64,000 nucleotides of DNA from Pandoraea sp. ASV26 (GTDB lineage: Bacteria > Pseudomonadota > Gammaproteobacteria > Burkholderiales > Burkholderiaceae): positions 1-64,000 of the forward strand of contig NZ_JAELTP010000002.1 in assembly GCF_016428915.1 (NCBI RefSeq), read 5' to 3'. Shown piece by piece: positions 9,435 through 17,913 of this stretch. Made by a program: the position numbers and the translations under genes. Position 1 is the stretch's first letter, and every line of letters begins with the position of its first letter. The notes beneath the pieces were generated by a model, which saw nothing but the letters and a program-made list of their open reading frames with translations, was not told the DNA's origin and searched no databases.

Positions 9435-11231
9435 AGGGGTCTGCGCGGATGATTGCGGTTTTTCTGCATTCGCCTCGGCGCCCGGCGTCGGACTGAGCGC
9501 AACGACCGGCTCTGCATCGGCGATCAACTGACCGTTCTCCATCTTCACCAGTCGATCGGCCAGCCCGAAATAGCGGTCGTCGTGCGAGATCACGAGGACC
9601 GTTTTGCCCTGCGCCTTCAACTCAGGCAGGATCTCGCGATAGAAGACTTCCTTGAACACCGGATCCTGATCGGCCGCCCATTCGTCGAACACGAGGAACG
9701 GCCTGTCTTCCACACAGGCGGCCACGAGCGCAAGACGCTTGCGCTGCCCCTGCGAAAGATCGCGCGTGGAGAACGCGCCGTTCGTCACGCTCACCTTGTG
9801 TTGCAAGTGCAGCCGCGCCAGCCAGCGTGCCGCAAACGCATCGATGCGTGCCGGATCGGTCTGCGCGTCGTCGGCGCCGAGCAGGGTCTCGAACAGATGG
9901 AAGTCGAAGAAGATCGCCGAGAACAGTTGCCGGTAGCGATCCCGGTTGTGAATCCCGACCGGCTGGCCGTTCCACACGATTTCGCCGCTCTCGGGCACAT
10001 AAAGCCCCGTGAGCAACTTCGCCAACGACGTCTTGCCGCTGCCGTTCCCCCCGATCAGGAAGGTGATTTCACCGGGACGGAACGTCAGGTCGATGGGCCC
10101 CATGCGGAAGATCTCGTCCTGCTGCTCGTGATAGTAGCTATGCGTGATGCCGTGCAGGCGCACCAGCGGCGCGCCTGAGTCCGTGACGTCAGACGCCGTC
10201 GACTCCTCGCTGCGCATGGCTTCGGTGACTTTCTGAATGCGCTCGCTCGCCACCCGCGCCATGGTCAGCAGCGGGATGTTGTTGAGCATGGCTTCGAGCG
10301 GCGTCACCATGTACAGAAACACGATGGCATAGCCGGTCGCCACATGCGTGCCGCCGGACGTGGCGCCGACCAGCACGAACAGCACCAGCCCGATGAGCGC
10401 GAAGAACAGAAAGCGCACCCAACTGACGGAGAAGATGAACAGCGTGAGGCCGCGCGAGCGGTTTTCGCGAACGGCTTCGATGGCAGAACCGAGTACACGC
10501 GCGAGAAACGCATCGGCACGGCGGCGATTGAGCTTGAGCTCCTTCGCACCGGAGGCCAGCGTCTGGAAATGCCCGAAGAGTTCGTCCTGCCGTTGGCCGG
10601 CGGTGCGCAGATAGCGAATCACTTTGGTATGACTGACGTGATAGCCGAGCGCGCCAAGGCCGATCGCCACACAGGCCATCAGGAAGATGGGCCACGAGAG
10701 AATCGCCAGGTACAGGAAACAACCTGTGACGATCGCGCCGTTCATCACCAGCGTTGGCAAACCGATGAAGAAGTTGGCGACGTGGTTGGCATCGTCGGCG
10801 AGCACCGATTGCACGCGCGCGCCGCCGGTCGACTCCACCACACGCAGCGGGGCGTTCACGATGATGCGCGAGACGTGGCGACGCAGTTCCGCCAGCGTGC
10901 GCTGCCCGAGGCGAGTGAAAAGCGCGCCCGCACACATCTGGGCAAGCATCGACAGGACCGCGAGCGCCGCGAAGCGCCATGCGAGCGCGCCAAGTTCCGC
11001 CGCCGGCGCGCCCAGCGCGCGGTTGATCGAAGCAATCAGCATGACGTTCGCCACGCCGCAAGCCAGCGAGGCGGCCACCGCGGCGGCAAGCAGCCAGCGC
11101 GAGGCACGTAACAGGAACAGAAACAGGAACACGACGCTCTCCGCTGCGATCCGCCGCCACTGGCGCACCAGCGCCGCGCGACCGATCTCGATGAAGGAAC
11201 CAAGGAGCCACGGCCGCGCCCGGCGGCGCAT
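9432..11231 (-). CDS. Cyclic-peptide-type ABC exporter of the siderophore (PvdE/OrbE/SyrD family)
   Basis: A 599-residue half transporter with about six membrane segments in the first 330 residues, then an ATPase domain: Walker A GGNGSGKTSL, signature LSQGQRKRLAL, Walker B FLVFDEWAADQDP and a switch histidine in VISHDDRYF. PvdE-type proteins move ferribactin or related siderophore precursors to the periplasm, so the probable role is export of the NRPS product across the inner membrane. An ATG at 11231 with GGAG six nt upstream fits the leader expected from the promoter at 11253-11276; a GTG at 11243 would be nearly leaderless. The stop is 70 bp before the preferred tauD start. The C terminus carries a Pro/Ala-rich tail of about 25 residues. 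Confidence 0.93.
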   Translation of the reverse strand: MRRRARPWLLGSFIEIGRAALVRQWRRIAAESVVFLFLFLLRASRWLLAAAVAASLACGVANVMLIASINRALGAPAAELGALAWRFAALAVLSMLAQMCAGALFTRLGQRTLAELRRHVSRIIVNAPLRVVESTGGARVQSVLADDANHVANFFIGLPTLVMNGAIVTGCFLYLAILSWPIFLMACVAIGLGALGYHVSHTKVIRYLRTAGQRQDELFGHFQTLASGAKELKLNRRRADAFLARVLGSAIEAVRENRSRGLTLFIFSVSWVRFLFFALIGLVLFVLVGATSGGTHVATGYAIVFLYMVTPLEAMLNNIPLLTMARVASERIQKVTEAMRSEESTASDVTDSGAPLVRLHGITHSYYHEQQDEIFRMGPIDLTFRPGEITFLIGGNGSGKTSLAKLLTGLYVPESGEIVWNGQPVGIHNRDRYRQLFSAIFFDFHLFETLLGADDAQTDPARIDAFAARWLARLHLQHKVSVTNGAFSTRDLSQGQRKRLALVAACVEDRPFLVFDEWAADQDPVFKEVFYREILPELKAQGKTVLVISHDDRYFGLADRLVKMENGQLIADAEPVVALSPTPGAEANAEKPQSSAQTP

Positions 11232-11252
11232 TCCCGGCTCCACCGCTCAAAG

Positions 11253-11276
11253 ACGATTCAGGACACCGAAAATTTG
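11253..11276 (-). promoter_or_regulatory. Iron-starvation (PvdS/OrbS-type) promoter for the exporter-tauD-NRPS unit
   Basis: The minus strand reads CAAAT (11276-11272), 16 nt, then CGT (11255-11253), one mismatch from the TAAAT-N16-CGT pattern of PvdS-class ECF sigma factors. The predicted start of transcription lies about 15 nt before the exporter ATG. It is divergent from the matching site at 11317-11340, and both share AAATTT and CGG after the -35 element. Confidence 0.7.
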
Positions 11277-11316
11277 GGCCACCGCGTCTCACGATGCCCC
11301 CGCCCCACCCGAGGGG

Positions 11317-11340
11317 TAAATTTCGGCACGGGACTCTCGT
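11317..11340 (+). promoter_or_regulatory. Iron-starvation (PvdS/OrbS-type) promoter for the ornithine hydroxylase gene
   Basis: TAAAT at 11317-11321, then exactly 16 nt, then CGT at 11338-11340, followed by C. This is a perfect match to the TAAAT-N16-CGT pattern. It leaves a leader of about 80 nt before the ATG at 11424. Confidence 0.75.
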
Positions 11341-11423
11341 CTCTCGGGAAACGGATGCCCTGTGCGCATTCCCCCCGATTCCGGGTCCGGGTGAACTCAC
11401 CGGATGACCTTGCCGAGGCCCTC

Positions 11424-12800
11424 ATGCACGCAAGTACCGAACCGTCCACAACGTCCCACGTTTGTCTTACCCATGATCTGATCGGCGTCGGCTTCGGCCC
11501 GTCCAATCTCGCGCTGGCCATCGCATTGGAAGAGCACTGCGGCCAGCGGCTGGGACCTGCCCGCTTCCTCTTTCTCGAGAAGCAGCCCGAATTTACGTGG
11601 CACGGCAACATGCTGCTCTCGAACAGCCGCATGCAGATCGCCTATCTCAAAGATCTGGCGACGTTGCGCAATCCGCGCAGCCGCTTCACTTTCATCAACT
11701 ATCTGCACGAGAAAGCACGCCTGTCCGCGTTCATCAACCTCCAGAGCCACTACCCGACACGGCGCGAGTACAACGACTACTTGCGCTGGGCCGCGGCCCA
11801 CTTCCATGGTCAATGCGCCTATGGCGAGACAGTGACCGGCATCGAGCCCGTGCTGGAGCGCGATCAGGTCGTGGCCCTACAGGTGCATTCGCGCAACGCA
11901 CAAGGCGAAACGGACTCGCGACGCACGCGCAACGTGATTCTCGGTGCGGGCGGCACACCGCATATTCCGCCCGTGTTTGCGCCGCTGCATGCGGCCGGCC
12001 ACGCGCGCACGTTCCACTCGTCGCAATATCTTGCGCGTGTGGCGTCGCTTGGCGACACACAGCCACGCCGCGTAGCGGTCGTTGGCGGCGGGCAAAGCGC
12101 GGCTGAGATCTTCCTCGATCTCGCGGAACAGTGGCCGCAGGCGCAAGTCGATCTCGTCATGCGCGGGCGAGCGCTCAAACCGGCGGACAGCAGCCCGTTC
12201 GTCAACGAAATCTTCGATCCGCAATTTACCGACTTCATCTACGCGCAACCCGTCGAGCAGCGCGAACGCATTCTCGACGAGTTCCGCAATACGAACTACG
12301 CCGTGGTCGACGACGACCTGATCGCCCGCATCTACGACGTGCTGTATCAGCAGCGCGTGGGCGGTCACGGTCATCACGCGCTGCTGTCCTGCCACGACAT
12401 TCAGGAAGCGCACGCCGACGGCGAGCGTGTCACGTTGCATATGCACGAGCGCCTCACCGGCCGCGCAGTGGTACATCACTACGACGTGGTGGTGCTCGCC
12501 ACCGGCTACGAGCGCCGCACGCACGAGCATCTGCTCGCTGGCGTGCAGCCCTGGCTCGACGGCTTCGAGGGCGAGCGCGACTACCGCCTTCGCACCCGTG
12601 CCAACTTCCAGCCCGGCATCTATCTGCAAGGCTATTGCGAACCCACGCATGGCCTGTCGGATACGTTGCTCTCGATTCTGGCGACCCGCTCGGCCGAAAT
12701 CGCCACGTCGCTGCTTGCCCGTGCGCCGGAACAGACCAAGTCACCCCATCCACCCACCCCGCCCGCCCCGACGTCGCGCATCGCCGCCCTGGCGGGATGA
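11424..12800 (+). CDS. pvdA: L-ornithine N5-monooxygenase (siderophore hydroxamate formation)
   Basis: A 458-residue flavin N-monooxygenase. The FAD-binding motif GVGFGPSNLALAIALEE lies near residue 20, the NADPH motif GGGQSAAEIF near 220, DSSPFVNEIFDPQF after it, and the C-terminal ATGYERR motif near 360, all in the order seen in PvdA/SidA enzymes. It oxidises the side-chain amine of ornithine to N5-hydroxyornithine, the precursor of hydroxamate groups loaded by the NRPS. The reading frame is open further upstream, but the ATG at 11424 follows GAGG by five nt and lies downstream of the promoter at 11317-11340. No N5-acyl- or formyltransferase gene is present in the window; it may lie beyond the left edge. 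Confidence 0.95.
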   Translation: MHASTEPSTTSHVCLTHDLIGVGFGPSNLALAIALEEHCGQRLGPARFLFLEKQPEFTWHGNMLLSNSRMQIAYLKDLATLRNPRSRFTFINYLHEKARLSAFINLQSHYPTRREYNDYLRWAAAHFHGQCAYGETVTGIEPVLERDQVVALQVHSRNAQGETDSRRTRNVILGAGGTPHIPPVFAPLHAAGHARTFHSSQYLARVASLGDTQPRRVAVVGGGQSAAEIFLDLAEQWPQAQVDLVMRGRALKPADSSPFVNEIFDPQFTDFIYAQPVEQRERILDEFRNTNYAVVDDDLIARIYDVLYQQRVGGHGHHALLSCHDIQEAHADGERVTLHMHERLTGRAVVHHYDVVVLATGYERRTHEHLLAGVQPWLDGFEGERDYRLRTRANFQPGIYLQGYCEPTHGLSDTLLSILATRSAEIATSLLARAPEQTKSPHPPTPPAPTSRIAALAG

Positions 12801-12821
12801 GCGGCATTCGTCCGCGGAAAC

Positions 12822-12848
12822 ACGGCACCGTCAGCCTGACGGTGCCGT
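12822..12848. terminator. Inverted repeat between convergent pvdA and fhuF-like genes
   Basis: ACGGCACCGTCAG and CTGACGGTGCCGT are perfect complements separated by one base. The hairpin sits between the two stop codons at 12800 and 12902. There is no clear T tract on the plus side and only a short TTT on the minus side, so termination is likely but not certain. Confidence 0.6.
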
Positions 12849-12901
12849 CTCCCTCAGCGGATTCGACATGACGAGCGATCGTCGCTGTCCGGCGATTCGA
12901 G

Positions 12902-13777
12902 TTACTGCGGCGCGCCGCCCGCCTGCAACGCCAACTGCCGCTGCAATTGCGCCGGGGTCATCGTCAGCAACAAGGGACACGCACCGCACAGCAGCGCCTC
13001 GTCGCATCGGGTGCCTTTACCGGCCAACTGATAGCGCAGACAGCACACACGCCGCGCACGCATTGGCGTGGGCATGACCTGTGACGGCGGCGAGACGTAA
13101 CGCACGGTGTGAAATAGCGGATTGTCGGCGGTTTGGCCGAAACCGGCGTCTGCCTCGAAGAGCCACGCATAGTCTTCGGCCGCCCGCGCGGCCAGCGACG
13201 GCACCTGCCGCACCTGCCGCATCTGTCCGACAATGAATTCCAGCAAGTTTCCCGCATTGCTCCAAAGCACGCGTGCCGAGACACCGGCAGCACGATGCAT
13301 CGCGGCAATCGCTGCCGGCAGATGCGCATGGATCAATGAGGACAGGCGTACCGAGGCGGGTGGCGACACGAATGCATCGCCATCGTGCGGCCCCGGGGGG
13401 CACCAGCTATCGACGGGAAAACGCACTTGCACGGGCAATCCGCCGCGCAGCACCACGCCACAGGCGGCGGGATCGAGTGTCAGCTCGCGGCCGTGCACGA
13501 TGGTAATGGCCAGTGCCGCTGGCACGACGGCGCGGAAGTAGAACTTGCCCCACTGCGACATGAGCGCACGCGGCTCCACGCCGGGCACGATCCGGCGCAC
13601 GCCGTCGAACATGGCGGGCAGATGGACGTCGAGATCCGTCAGGCCGATGACGACATCGCCCGCACGCAAGTCGGCAGGTATTCGCGCACCGAACGCCAGT
13701 CCGGCGCACAGCGGCCCCAACTCCCCTCGCACGATGTCCGGCAGACTTGCCGCCAGATCGAAAGATTCGGCATTCAC
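12902..13777 (-). CDS. FhuF-like siderophore ferric-iron reductase
   Basis: A 291-residue protein ending in the FhuF iron-sulfur signature: the adjacent pair in RRVCCLRYQ, then, after a gap, CGAC followed by P, giving four cysteines for a [2Fe-2S] cluster. FhuF-type proteins reduce ferric hydroxamate siderophores in the cytoplasm to release iron. The frame extends upstream into the thioesterase gene. I favour a GTG at 13777, just after the thioesterase stop, with GGGAG about 10 nt upstream; an ATG at 13873 would overlap that gene by 59 bp. The gene is last in the mbtH-thioesterase-fhuF unit. Confidence 0.85.
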   Translation of the reverse strand: MNAESFDLAASLPDIVRGELGPLCAGLAFGARIPADLRAGDVVIGLTDLDVHLPAMFDGVRRIVPGVEPRALMSQWGKFYFRAVVPAALAITIVHGRELTLDPAACGVVLRGGLPVQVRFPVDSWCPPGPHDGDAFVSPPASVRLSSLIHAHLPAAIAAMHRAAGVSARVLWSNAGNLLEFIVGQMRQVRQVPSLAARAAEDYAWLFEADAGFGQTADNPLFHTVRYVSPPSQVMPTPMRARRVCCLRYQLAGKGTRCDEALLCGACPLLLTMTPAQLQRQLALQAGGAPQ

Positions 13778-13814
13778 TTGATCTGACGCTCCCGTTCGCC
13801 CTGCCCGAGCGCGC

Positions 13815-14558
13815 TCATCGAGCCGCCGCCAGCGTGCGTGGCGCATGCATCGCAGATGCCAGCCGGTTGGCAATCACAGCGAGCAAATGGGCCGGGTCGT
13901 CCCGCACGAAGAAATGATCGCCGTCGAAATCGGTACGTGTGTAGGCATCACTCGTCTCACAACGCCAGTCATCGAGCATTTCCGGGGCGAAGGTATCGCG
14001 TTTGCCCGCCAGCGCGTGAATCGGCACCGGCAACGATGCGCGCGGCTGACGGCGGTAATGCCCGCACAACTGGAAGTCGGCCTTGATGACGGGCAGCACC
14101 ATCGCCATCAGCTCAGGCTCGGCGAGCAGCGCCTCCGGCGTGCCGCCCAGTGCACGCATCTCGGCCAGCACCTCGGCATCGTCACGCAGCGCCGCGTAGC
14201 GGCTGTCGTCCCGCGTGGACGGCGCACGGCTCGCCGCCACGAACAGCGCCACGGGTGCACACCCGCGCGCATGCAACCGATGCGCGATCTCGAACGCGAG
14301 CAGCCCGCCCAGGCTGTGGCCAAACAAGGCGAAGCGCGTGCCCGGCCCGATGTGCTGCGACAGGCACTCGTCACTCAACTGGTCCGCCAGCAGGTGCGGG
14401 TCGTGTTGCAACGGCTCGTGGTGACGCGTGCCGCGCCCCGGCAGCTCGAGCGGGCGCACCGCCAGCCATGACGGCGCGGCCTGCGCCCAGCGCGAGTAGA
14501 CCGTTGCACTGCCCCCCGCGCAAGGCAGGCACAGCAGGCGGCAGGCCTCAAACGCCAT
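13815..14558 (-). CDS. Type II thioesterase of the siderophore pathway
   Basis: A 247-residue alpha/beta hydrolase of the GrsT family. The start [11 protein letters not shown] is typical, the nucleophile elbow is GHSLGG near residue 94, and the catalytic His lies in FDGDHFFV near residue 215. Such enzymes clear wrongly primed or stalled substrates from NRPS carrier proteins. The ATG overlaps the end of the mbtH gene by 11 bp, so the two are probably translationally coupled. It is too short and lacks the NRPS fusion expected of a chain-releasing type I domain. Confidence 0.92.
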   Translation of the reverse strand: MAFEACRLLCLPCAGGSATVYSRWAQAAPSWLAVRPLELPGRGTRHHEPLQHDPHLLADQLSDECLSQHIGPGTRFALFGHSLGGLLAFEIAHRLHARGCAPVALFVAASRAPSTRDDSRYAALRDDAEVLAEMRALGGTPEALLAEPELMAMVLPVIKADFQLCGHYRRQPRASLPVPIHALAGKRDTFAPEMLDDWRCETSDAYTRTDFDGDHFFVRDDPAHLLAVIANRLASAMHAPRTLAAAR

Positions 14559-14775
14559 TGCGCCCGTCGCCCTGAGCCGCCAGATGCTCGCGCAGACTGC
14601 GCGGACGCATGTCCGTCCAGACCGTCTCGATATGGGCCAGACACGTTGCCTTGTTGCCGCTCACGCCGACTTCACGCCAGCCTGCGGGCACCGGCCGGTA
14701 GTCCGGCCAGATGGCGTATTGCTCTTCGTCGTTGATGACCACCCGGAACACGCCATTCTCGTCGTCGAAACTCAT
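14548..14775 (-). CDS. MbtH-family NRPS partner protein
   Basis: A 75-residue protein with the family core [19 protein letters not shown], the two conserved tryptophans and an S-x-x-x-C-L-x-H-I-x-x-x-W-T-D-M-R-P pattern. MbtH proteins bind NRPS adenylation domains and are needed for their folding or activity. The ribosome binding site AGAGGAG is five nt from the ATG. It heads the mbtH-thioesterase-fhuF unit, with its own sigma-factor promoter at 14839-14862. Confidence 0.97.
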   Translation of the reverse strand: MSFDDENGVFRVVINDEEQYAIWPDYRPVPAGWREVGVSGNKATCLAHIETVWTDMRPRSLREHLAAQGDGRNGV

Positions 14776-14838
14776 CGATCGCTCCTCTAAGCATCTTGCG
14801 GCGGGACAGCGCGGTCTGCGCCCCCTCCTGGCCGACAG

Positions 14839-14862
14839 ACGGACCAGCGTCCGGGCAATTTA
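14839..14862 (-). promoter_or_regulatory. Iron-starvation promoter for mbtH-thioesterase-fhuF
   Basis: On the minus strand TAAAT (14862-14858), exactly 16 nt, then CGTC (from 14841). The TAA of the -35 element is the stop codon of the phosphopantetheinyl transferase gene. The expected leader to the mbtH ATG is just under 60 nt. Confidence 0.72.
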
Positions 14863-15621
14863 CCCCCTCGGCAGCCACGCCAGCGCCGCCCCGTATCCCG
14901 GTGGCGCAGGCAGGGGTCTCAACTCCAGCCCCCGCAACGCTTGCGCCAGCCCGGCGTCGTGGGCGTGCCACGCAATGGCGGACGGCGGCACAGACAGCCT
15001 TCGGGTCGCGTCGAAGTCGATGCCGTGGTCCGCCACCGCACGCGCGAGCGCCGCCACATCGAGACTCAGCGACGTCAGACCGTCCTGCAAGCCCGTGCCG
15101 AGCGCCTTGAACGCGGATTCCTTCAGGCACCAGAGCCAGTGAAACAACGGCCGCATTCCAGCGTTCCGCCCTGTCGGCTGGGCCGCCAGCCCCATGAGCC
15201 CCTCCTTTTCGTCCGCGTGAAGGCAGACATCCCACACGGCACGGGGATCGGCCACGGCATCGAGCCGTTCTATGTCGACGCCGACCTGCATGCCAAAGGC
15301 ATACGCGAGCAGGCCCCACCGGCCTGCGTGACTCACATTGAAATCCAGCCGCCCGCCCCCGGCCAGACGTGGCCGCCCATGGGCGTCGACCTCCAGGGCG
15401 ATGCTGCCCGGCGGCAGTCCCAGTTCGCGTCCCAACGCGTCGCGCAATGCGCTGCGCACGGTGGCAAACCGTGCACGGTCGTCCTCCCTTAGCAGCCGGG
15501 CCATCCTGGCCTGTTCATCTGGGCTTAGCCGCGCCACAAGCGCAGCGAGGGATGCGGCTTGCGCCGCAGTTCCCGAGGTATCGGCAATCCTGATGAATTG
15601 CAAAGCAAGGCTCATTGGCAT
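14860..15621 (-). CDS. 4'-phosphopantetheinyl transferase (Sfp/Gsp type)
   Basis: A 253-residue Sfp-type enzyme that moves phosphopantetheine from CoA to the serine of ACP and PCP domains. The diagnostic motifs are VGVDIERLDAV near residue 112 and WCLKESAFKALGTGL near 165, with the magnesium-binding acids in place. It presumably activates the carrier domains of the NRPS in this cluster. An ATG at 15621 is given; a second ATG two codons later is equally possible, and neither has a strong ribosome binding site. The stop codon doubles as part of the next promoter. Confidence 0.93.
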   Translation of the reverse strand: MPMSLALQFIRIADTSGTAAQAASLAALVARLSPDEQARMARLLREDDRARFATVRSALRDALGRELGLPPGSIALEVDAHGRPRLAGGGRLDFNVSHAGRWGLLAYAFGMQVGVDIERLDAVADPRAVWDVCLHADEKEGLMGLAAQPTGRNAGMRPLFHWLWCLKESAFKALGTGLQDGLTSLSLDVAALARAVADHGIDFDATRRLSVPPSAIAWHAHDAGLAQALRGLELRPLPAPPGYGAALAWLPRG

Positions 15622-15986
15622 AACGAAATAAACGACGCATCAATCGGGGATCGTCTTGCGACTCAAAATATTAATTGCAAACAGTTCTCATTTTCACTAT
15701 CGTTTACATCAAATTTGCTGCTGACCCTACGTGAATTGATAGGCGTGCCCCTTGCTATGGGCGCCACGCCGTGGGGCGGCGCGGCAGACGATCTGCATTC
15801 CTGTCTTTTCTCCCTGCACCGTTGTGTCGGAATACGCCAAGCGCGTTGTTCCCGGCAGCGTTCGTCCGTCACTTTGTCATCGGCTGTGTTCGCGCCCCTT
15901 GCGGGGCTCGCCAGTGTGGTCGCAAAGCGACAGTTGCACACTTAGCCACACAGCCGTGCCTTCGATGCCGATTTGGAGGCAAAAGC
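15622..15986. promoter_or_regulatory. Divergent control region of sigma factor and PPTase, with Fur-like box
   Basis: No gene is seen in these 365 bases. TGCAAACAGTTCTCA at 15676-15690 matches the 7-1-7 Fur consensus TGATAAT-N-ATTATCA at 9 of 14 fixed positions. It overlaps a TTGCAA...17 nt...TATCGT sigma-70-like pair pointing to the sigma gene. No TAAAT-N16-CGT site was found here, which agrees with the sigma gene being read by the housekeeping polymerase and repressed by iron. Confidence 0.5.
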
Positions 15987-16562
15987 ATGAGCGAGCAGTT
16001 GAGTTACGCCGGATATCCCGGCTGGATGCCTGCGGGTACCGATGCGCCGGAAGACGGCGTCGTCGGGCAGGTCTTCGTGACACACCGGCGCGCATTGGTC
16101 GGTCTGGCCATGCGCATTCTTGGCTGTCCGTGCCGAGCCGAAGATGTCGTTCAAGACGCCTACATCAAACTCTGCGATGCGCGCAGCCCGTGCCCCGTGC
16201 GCCATCCCGCCAGCTATGTGATGCAGGTCGTGCGCAATCTCGCGCTCGATGGCTACCGCCGCCAGCAGATTGAAAACCGGGTGTTCACGGTGGAGGAGGA
16301 AGCCATCGACATGCCCGATCGTGGCGCCTCGCCTGAGGCGCAGGTCACCGCCCGGCAGATGATCGGCGGCATGCTCGACCGCCTCAAGACACTGCCCGAG
16401 CGCACGCGCACCGTATTCGAGATGTATTACTTCCAGGACTGTACCCAGCGTGAGATCGCCCAGTCGCTCGGGGTGTCGACGACGCTGGTCAACTTCATGA
16501 TGCAGGACGCGCGTCAGGCGCTCACGCCGTGGATCAGCGGCACCGACGACGAGGCGGTCTGA
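15987..16562 (+). CDS. ECF sigma factor of the iron-starvation class (OrbS/PvdS-like)
   Basis: A 191-residue sigma factor. Region 2 is visible in AEDVVQDAYIKLCDA and ASYVMQVVRNLALDGYRRQ, and region 4 in LPERTRTVFEMYYFQDCTQREIAQSLGVS. Related factors direct siderophore synthesis genes, and the three TAAAT-N16-CGT-type sites in this cluster fit that specificity. The frame is open far upstream, but the ATG at 15987 follows GGAGGC at a good distance. No FecR-type anti-sigma gene is next to it, as for OrbS, so control is probably by Fur at transcription. Confidence 0.93.
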   Translation: MSEQLSYAGYPGWMPAGTDAPEDGVVGQVFVTHRRALVGLAMRILGCPCRAEDVVQDAYIKLCDARSPCPVRHPASYVMQVVRNLALDGYRRQQIENRVFTVEEEAIDMPDRGASPEAQVTARQMIGGMLDRLKTLPERTRTVFEMYYFQDCTQREIAQSLGVSTTLVNFMMQDARQALTPWISGTDDEAV

Positions 16563-16584
16563 CGGCGAGCCAAGCGCCGCCTCG

Positions 16585-17685
16585 TTACCGCAACACCACG
16601 CCTTCGAAATCGCCACTGGCGGGTGCGATCACGATCTGGTTCTTCCCTGAGCGCTTGGCCGAGTACAGGGCGCCGTCGGCCAGCGCCAGCCACGATGTCG
16701 GCGAGACCAGGTCCGCGTCGAAATCGGCAACGCCAACACTCAGTGTGACGCTGCCCGATGCATCGAGGCCCCGCGTGGCCTCGGCCAGTACCGCGCACAC
16801 CGTCTCCAGTTTCTTGCGGGCCTTCTCGGCCGGTTGTCCGTCGAACAGGACACAGAACTCGTCGCCACCGTAGCGGCCGATCACACCATGGCTGCCCAAC
16901 TCGTTCGACAGCACGTCGGAGAGCATCCGGATCAGCGAATCGCCCTGGAGATGGCCATGGATGTCGTTGATCTCCTTGAATCCGTCGATATCGATGAGCG
17001 CAATGCTCGCAGTGCCCGACCGGCCGGTGCGCTTTTCCGCATAGCAGTTCGTCAGCGCACGCATCCATGAACGGCGGTTGAGCAGCGACGTCAGATCGTC
17101 CTGATCGCTGATCCTGCGTAACGCGCGCTCGCTTTTCGAGAGTCGTTTCGCCAGACGAAAACTCGTGAGCCCGACGAGCGTCGGATAGATCATGAGCAGC
17201 GGCAAGCTCGCCAGCAACTCGGAGAATTCGATATCGGTCTTGAACACGAAACCGAGCACCGCGCCCGTGAGGGCACCGCCGACGATCATGGCCAGCGTGC
17301 CGTCGCGCAGCAGCCGGTAGCCGCCCGCCGACGCGTTGTGCATGAGCAACATCGAGATCAATACGGTCGACGGCACGCCGCTGAAGTGCATTGCCACGAC
17401 CCAGCCCCCGCCGAAGGCCGAATCGCACACCAGATTGCGACGCTCGGCCGAGACCGGATCGAGCGCCGACATGGCAATCGCGTGGGCGAGAGCCGGCCAG
17501 AGGAATGCGTTGAGCGCCCACACGCCATAGGCGAGGTGAGACGCTCCCGTGTGTTGAAACACCGTGAAAACGGCAATGGCACTCAGCGCGCAACCCAGAC
17601 TGCGCAAGCCCAGCACGCGACGAGAGAAGTCTCGTCCTCTTTGCGATTTGGCGCGGATAGCCTGGTCTGTCGATTGGTCCGTCAT
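16585..17685 (-). CDS. MASE2-GGDEF diguanylate cyclase
   Basis: A 366-residue membrane protein. Residues 20-180 contain about six hydrophobic segments matching the MASE2 sensor (RRVLGLRSLGCAL, YGVWALNAFLWP). Residues 195-355 form a GGDEF domain with RYGGDEF intact, plus DIDGFKEIND and LADGALYSAKRSGKN. It should make cyclic di-GMP from GTP at the inner membrane. The RxxD inhibitory site normally five residues before GGDEF is absent (the residues there read GSHG), so product feedback may be weak. It converges on the sigma factor gene with only 22 bp between stops. Confidence 0.93.
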   Translation of the reverse strand: MTDQSTDQAIRAKSQRGRDFSRRVLGLRSLGCALSAIAVFTVFQHTGASHLAYGVWALNAFLWPALAHAIAMSALDPVSAERRNLVCDSAFGGGWVVAMHFSGVPSTVLISMLLMHNASAGGYRLLRDGTLAMIVGGALTGAVLGFVFKTDIEFSELLASLPLLMIYPTLVGLTSFRLAKRLSKSERALRRISDQDDLTSLLNRRSWMRALTNCYAEKRTGRSGTASIALIDIDGFKEINDIHGHLQGDSLIRMLSDVLSNELGSHGVIGRYGGDEFCVLFDGQPAEKARKKLETVCAVLAEATRGLDASGSVTLSVGVADFDADLVSPTSWLALADGALYSAKRSGKNQIVIAPASGDFEGVVLR

Positions 17686-17854
17686 TTCGGCAACGTCAAA
17701 GGCGTCATCGGTTTAAGAAAGTGGCGTTGCCTCGCGGCCTGCGCATTATGCCTGCGCTTAGCTCTTTCCCACGACAAAGCGCAACCGTCAACGAATCGAT
17801 TCCATTCACCGGTGCATGTACCCGAGCCTTTGCACGCCGCCCGGACACGCCCCA

Positions 17855-17883
17855 TGAAAAAGGCCCGCGAATCGTCGCGGGCC
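17855..17883 (-). terminator. Rho-independent terminator after ridA
   Basis: GGCCCGCGA and TCGCGGGCC form a perfect 9-bp stem with a 4-nt loop. On the minus strand it is followed by TTTTTC. It ends the transporter-dehydrogenase-ridA operon. Confidence 0.88.
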
Positions 17884-17913
17884 CCGAATGCCGACAGCGT
17901 ACGGTTTCGCCGA

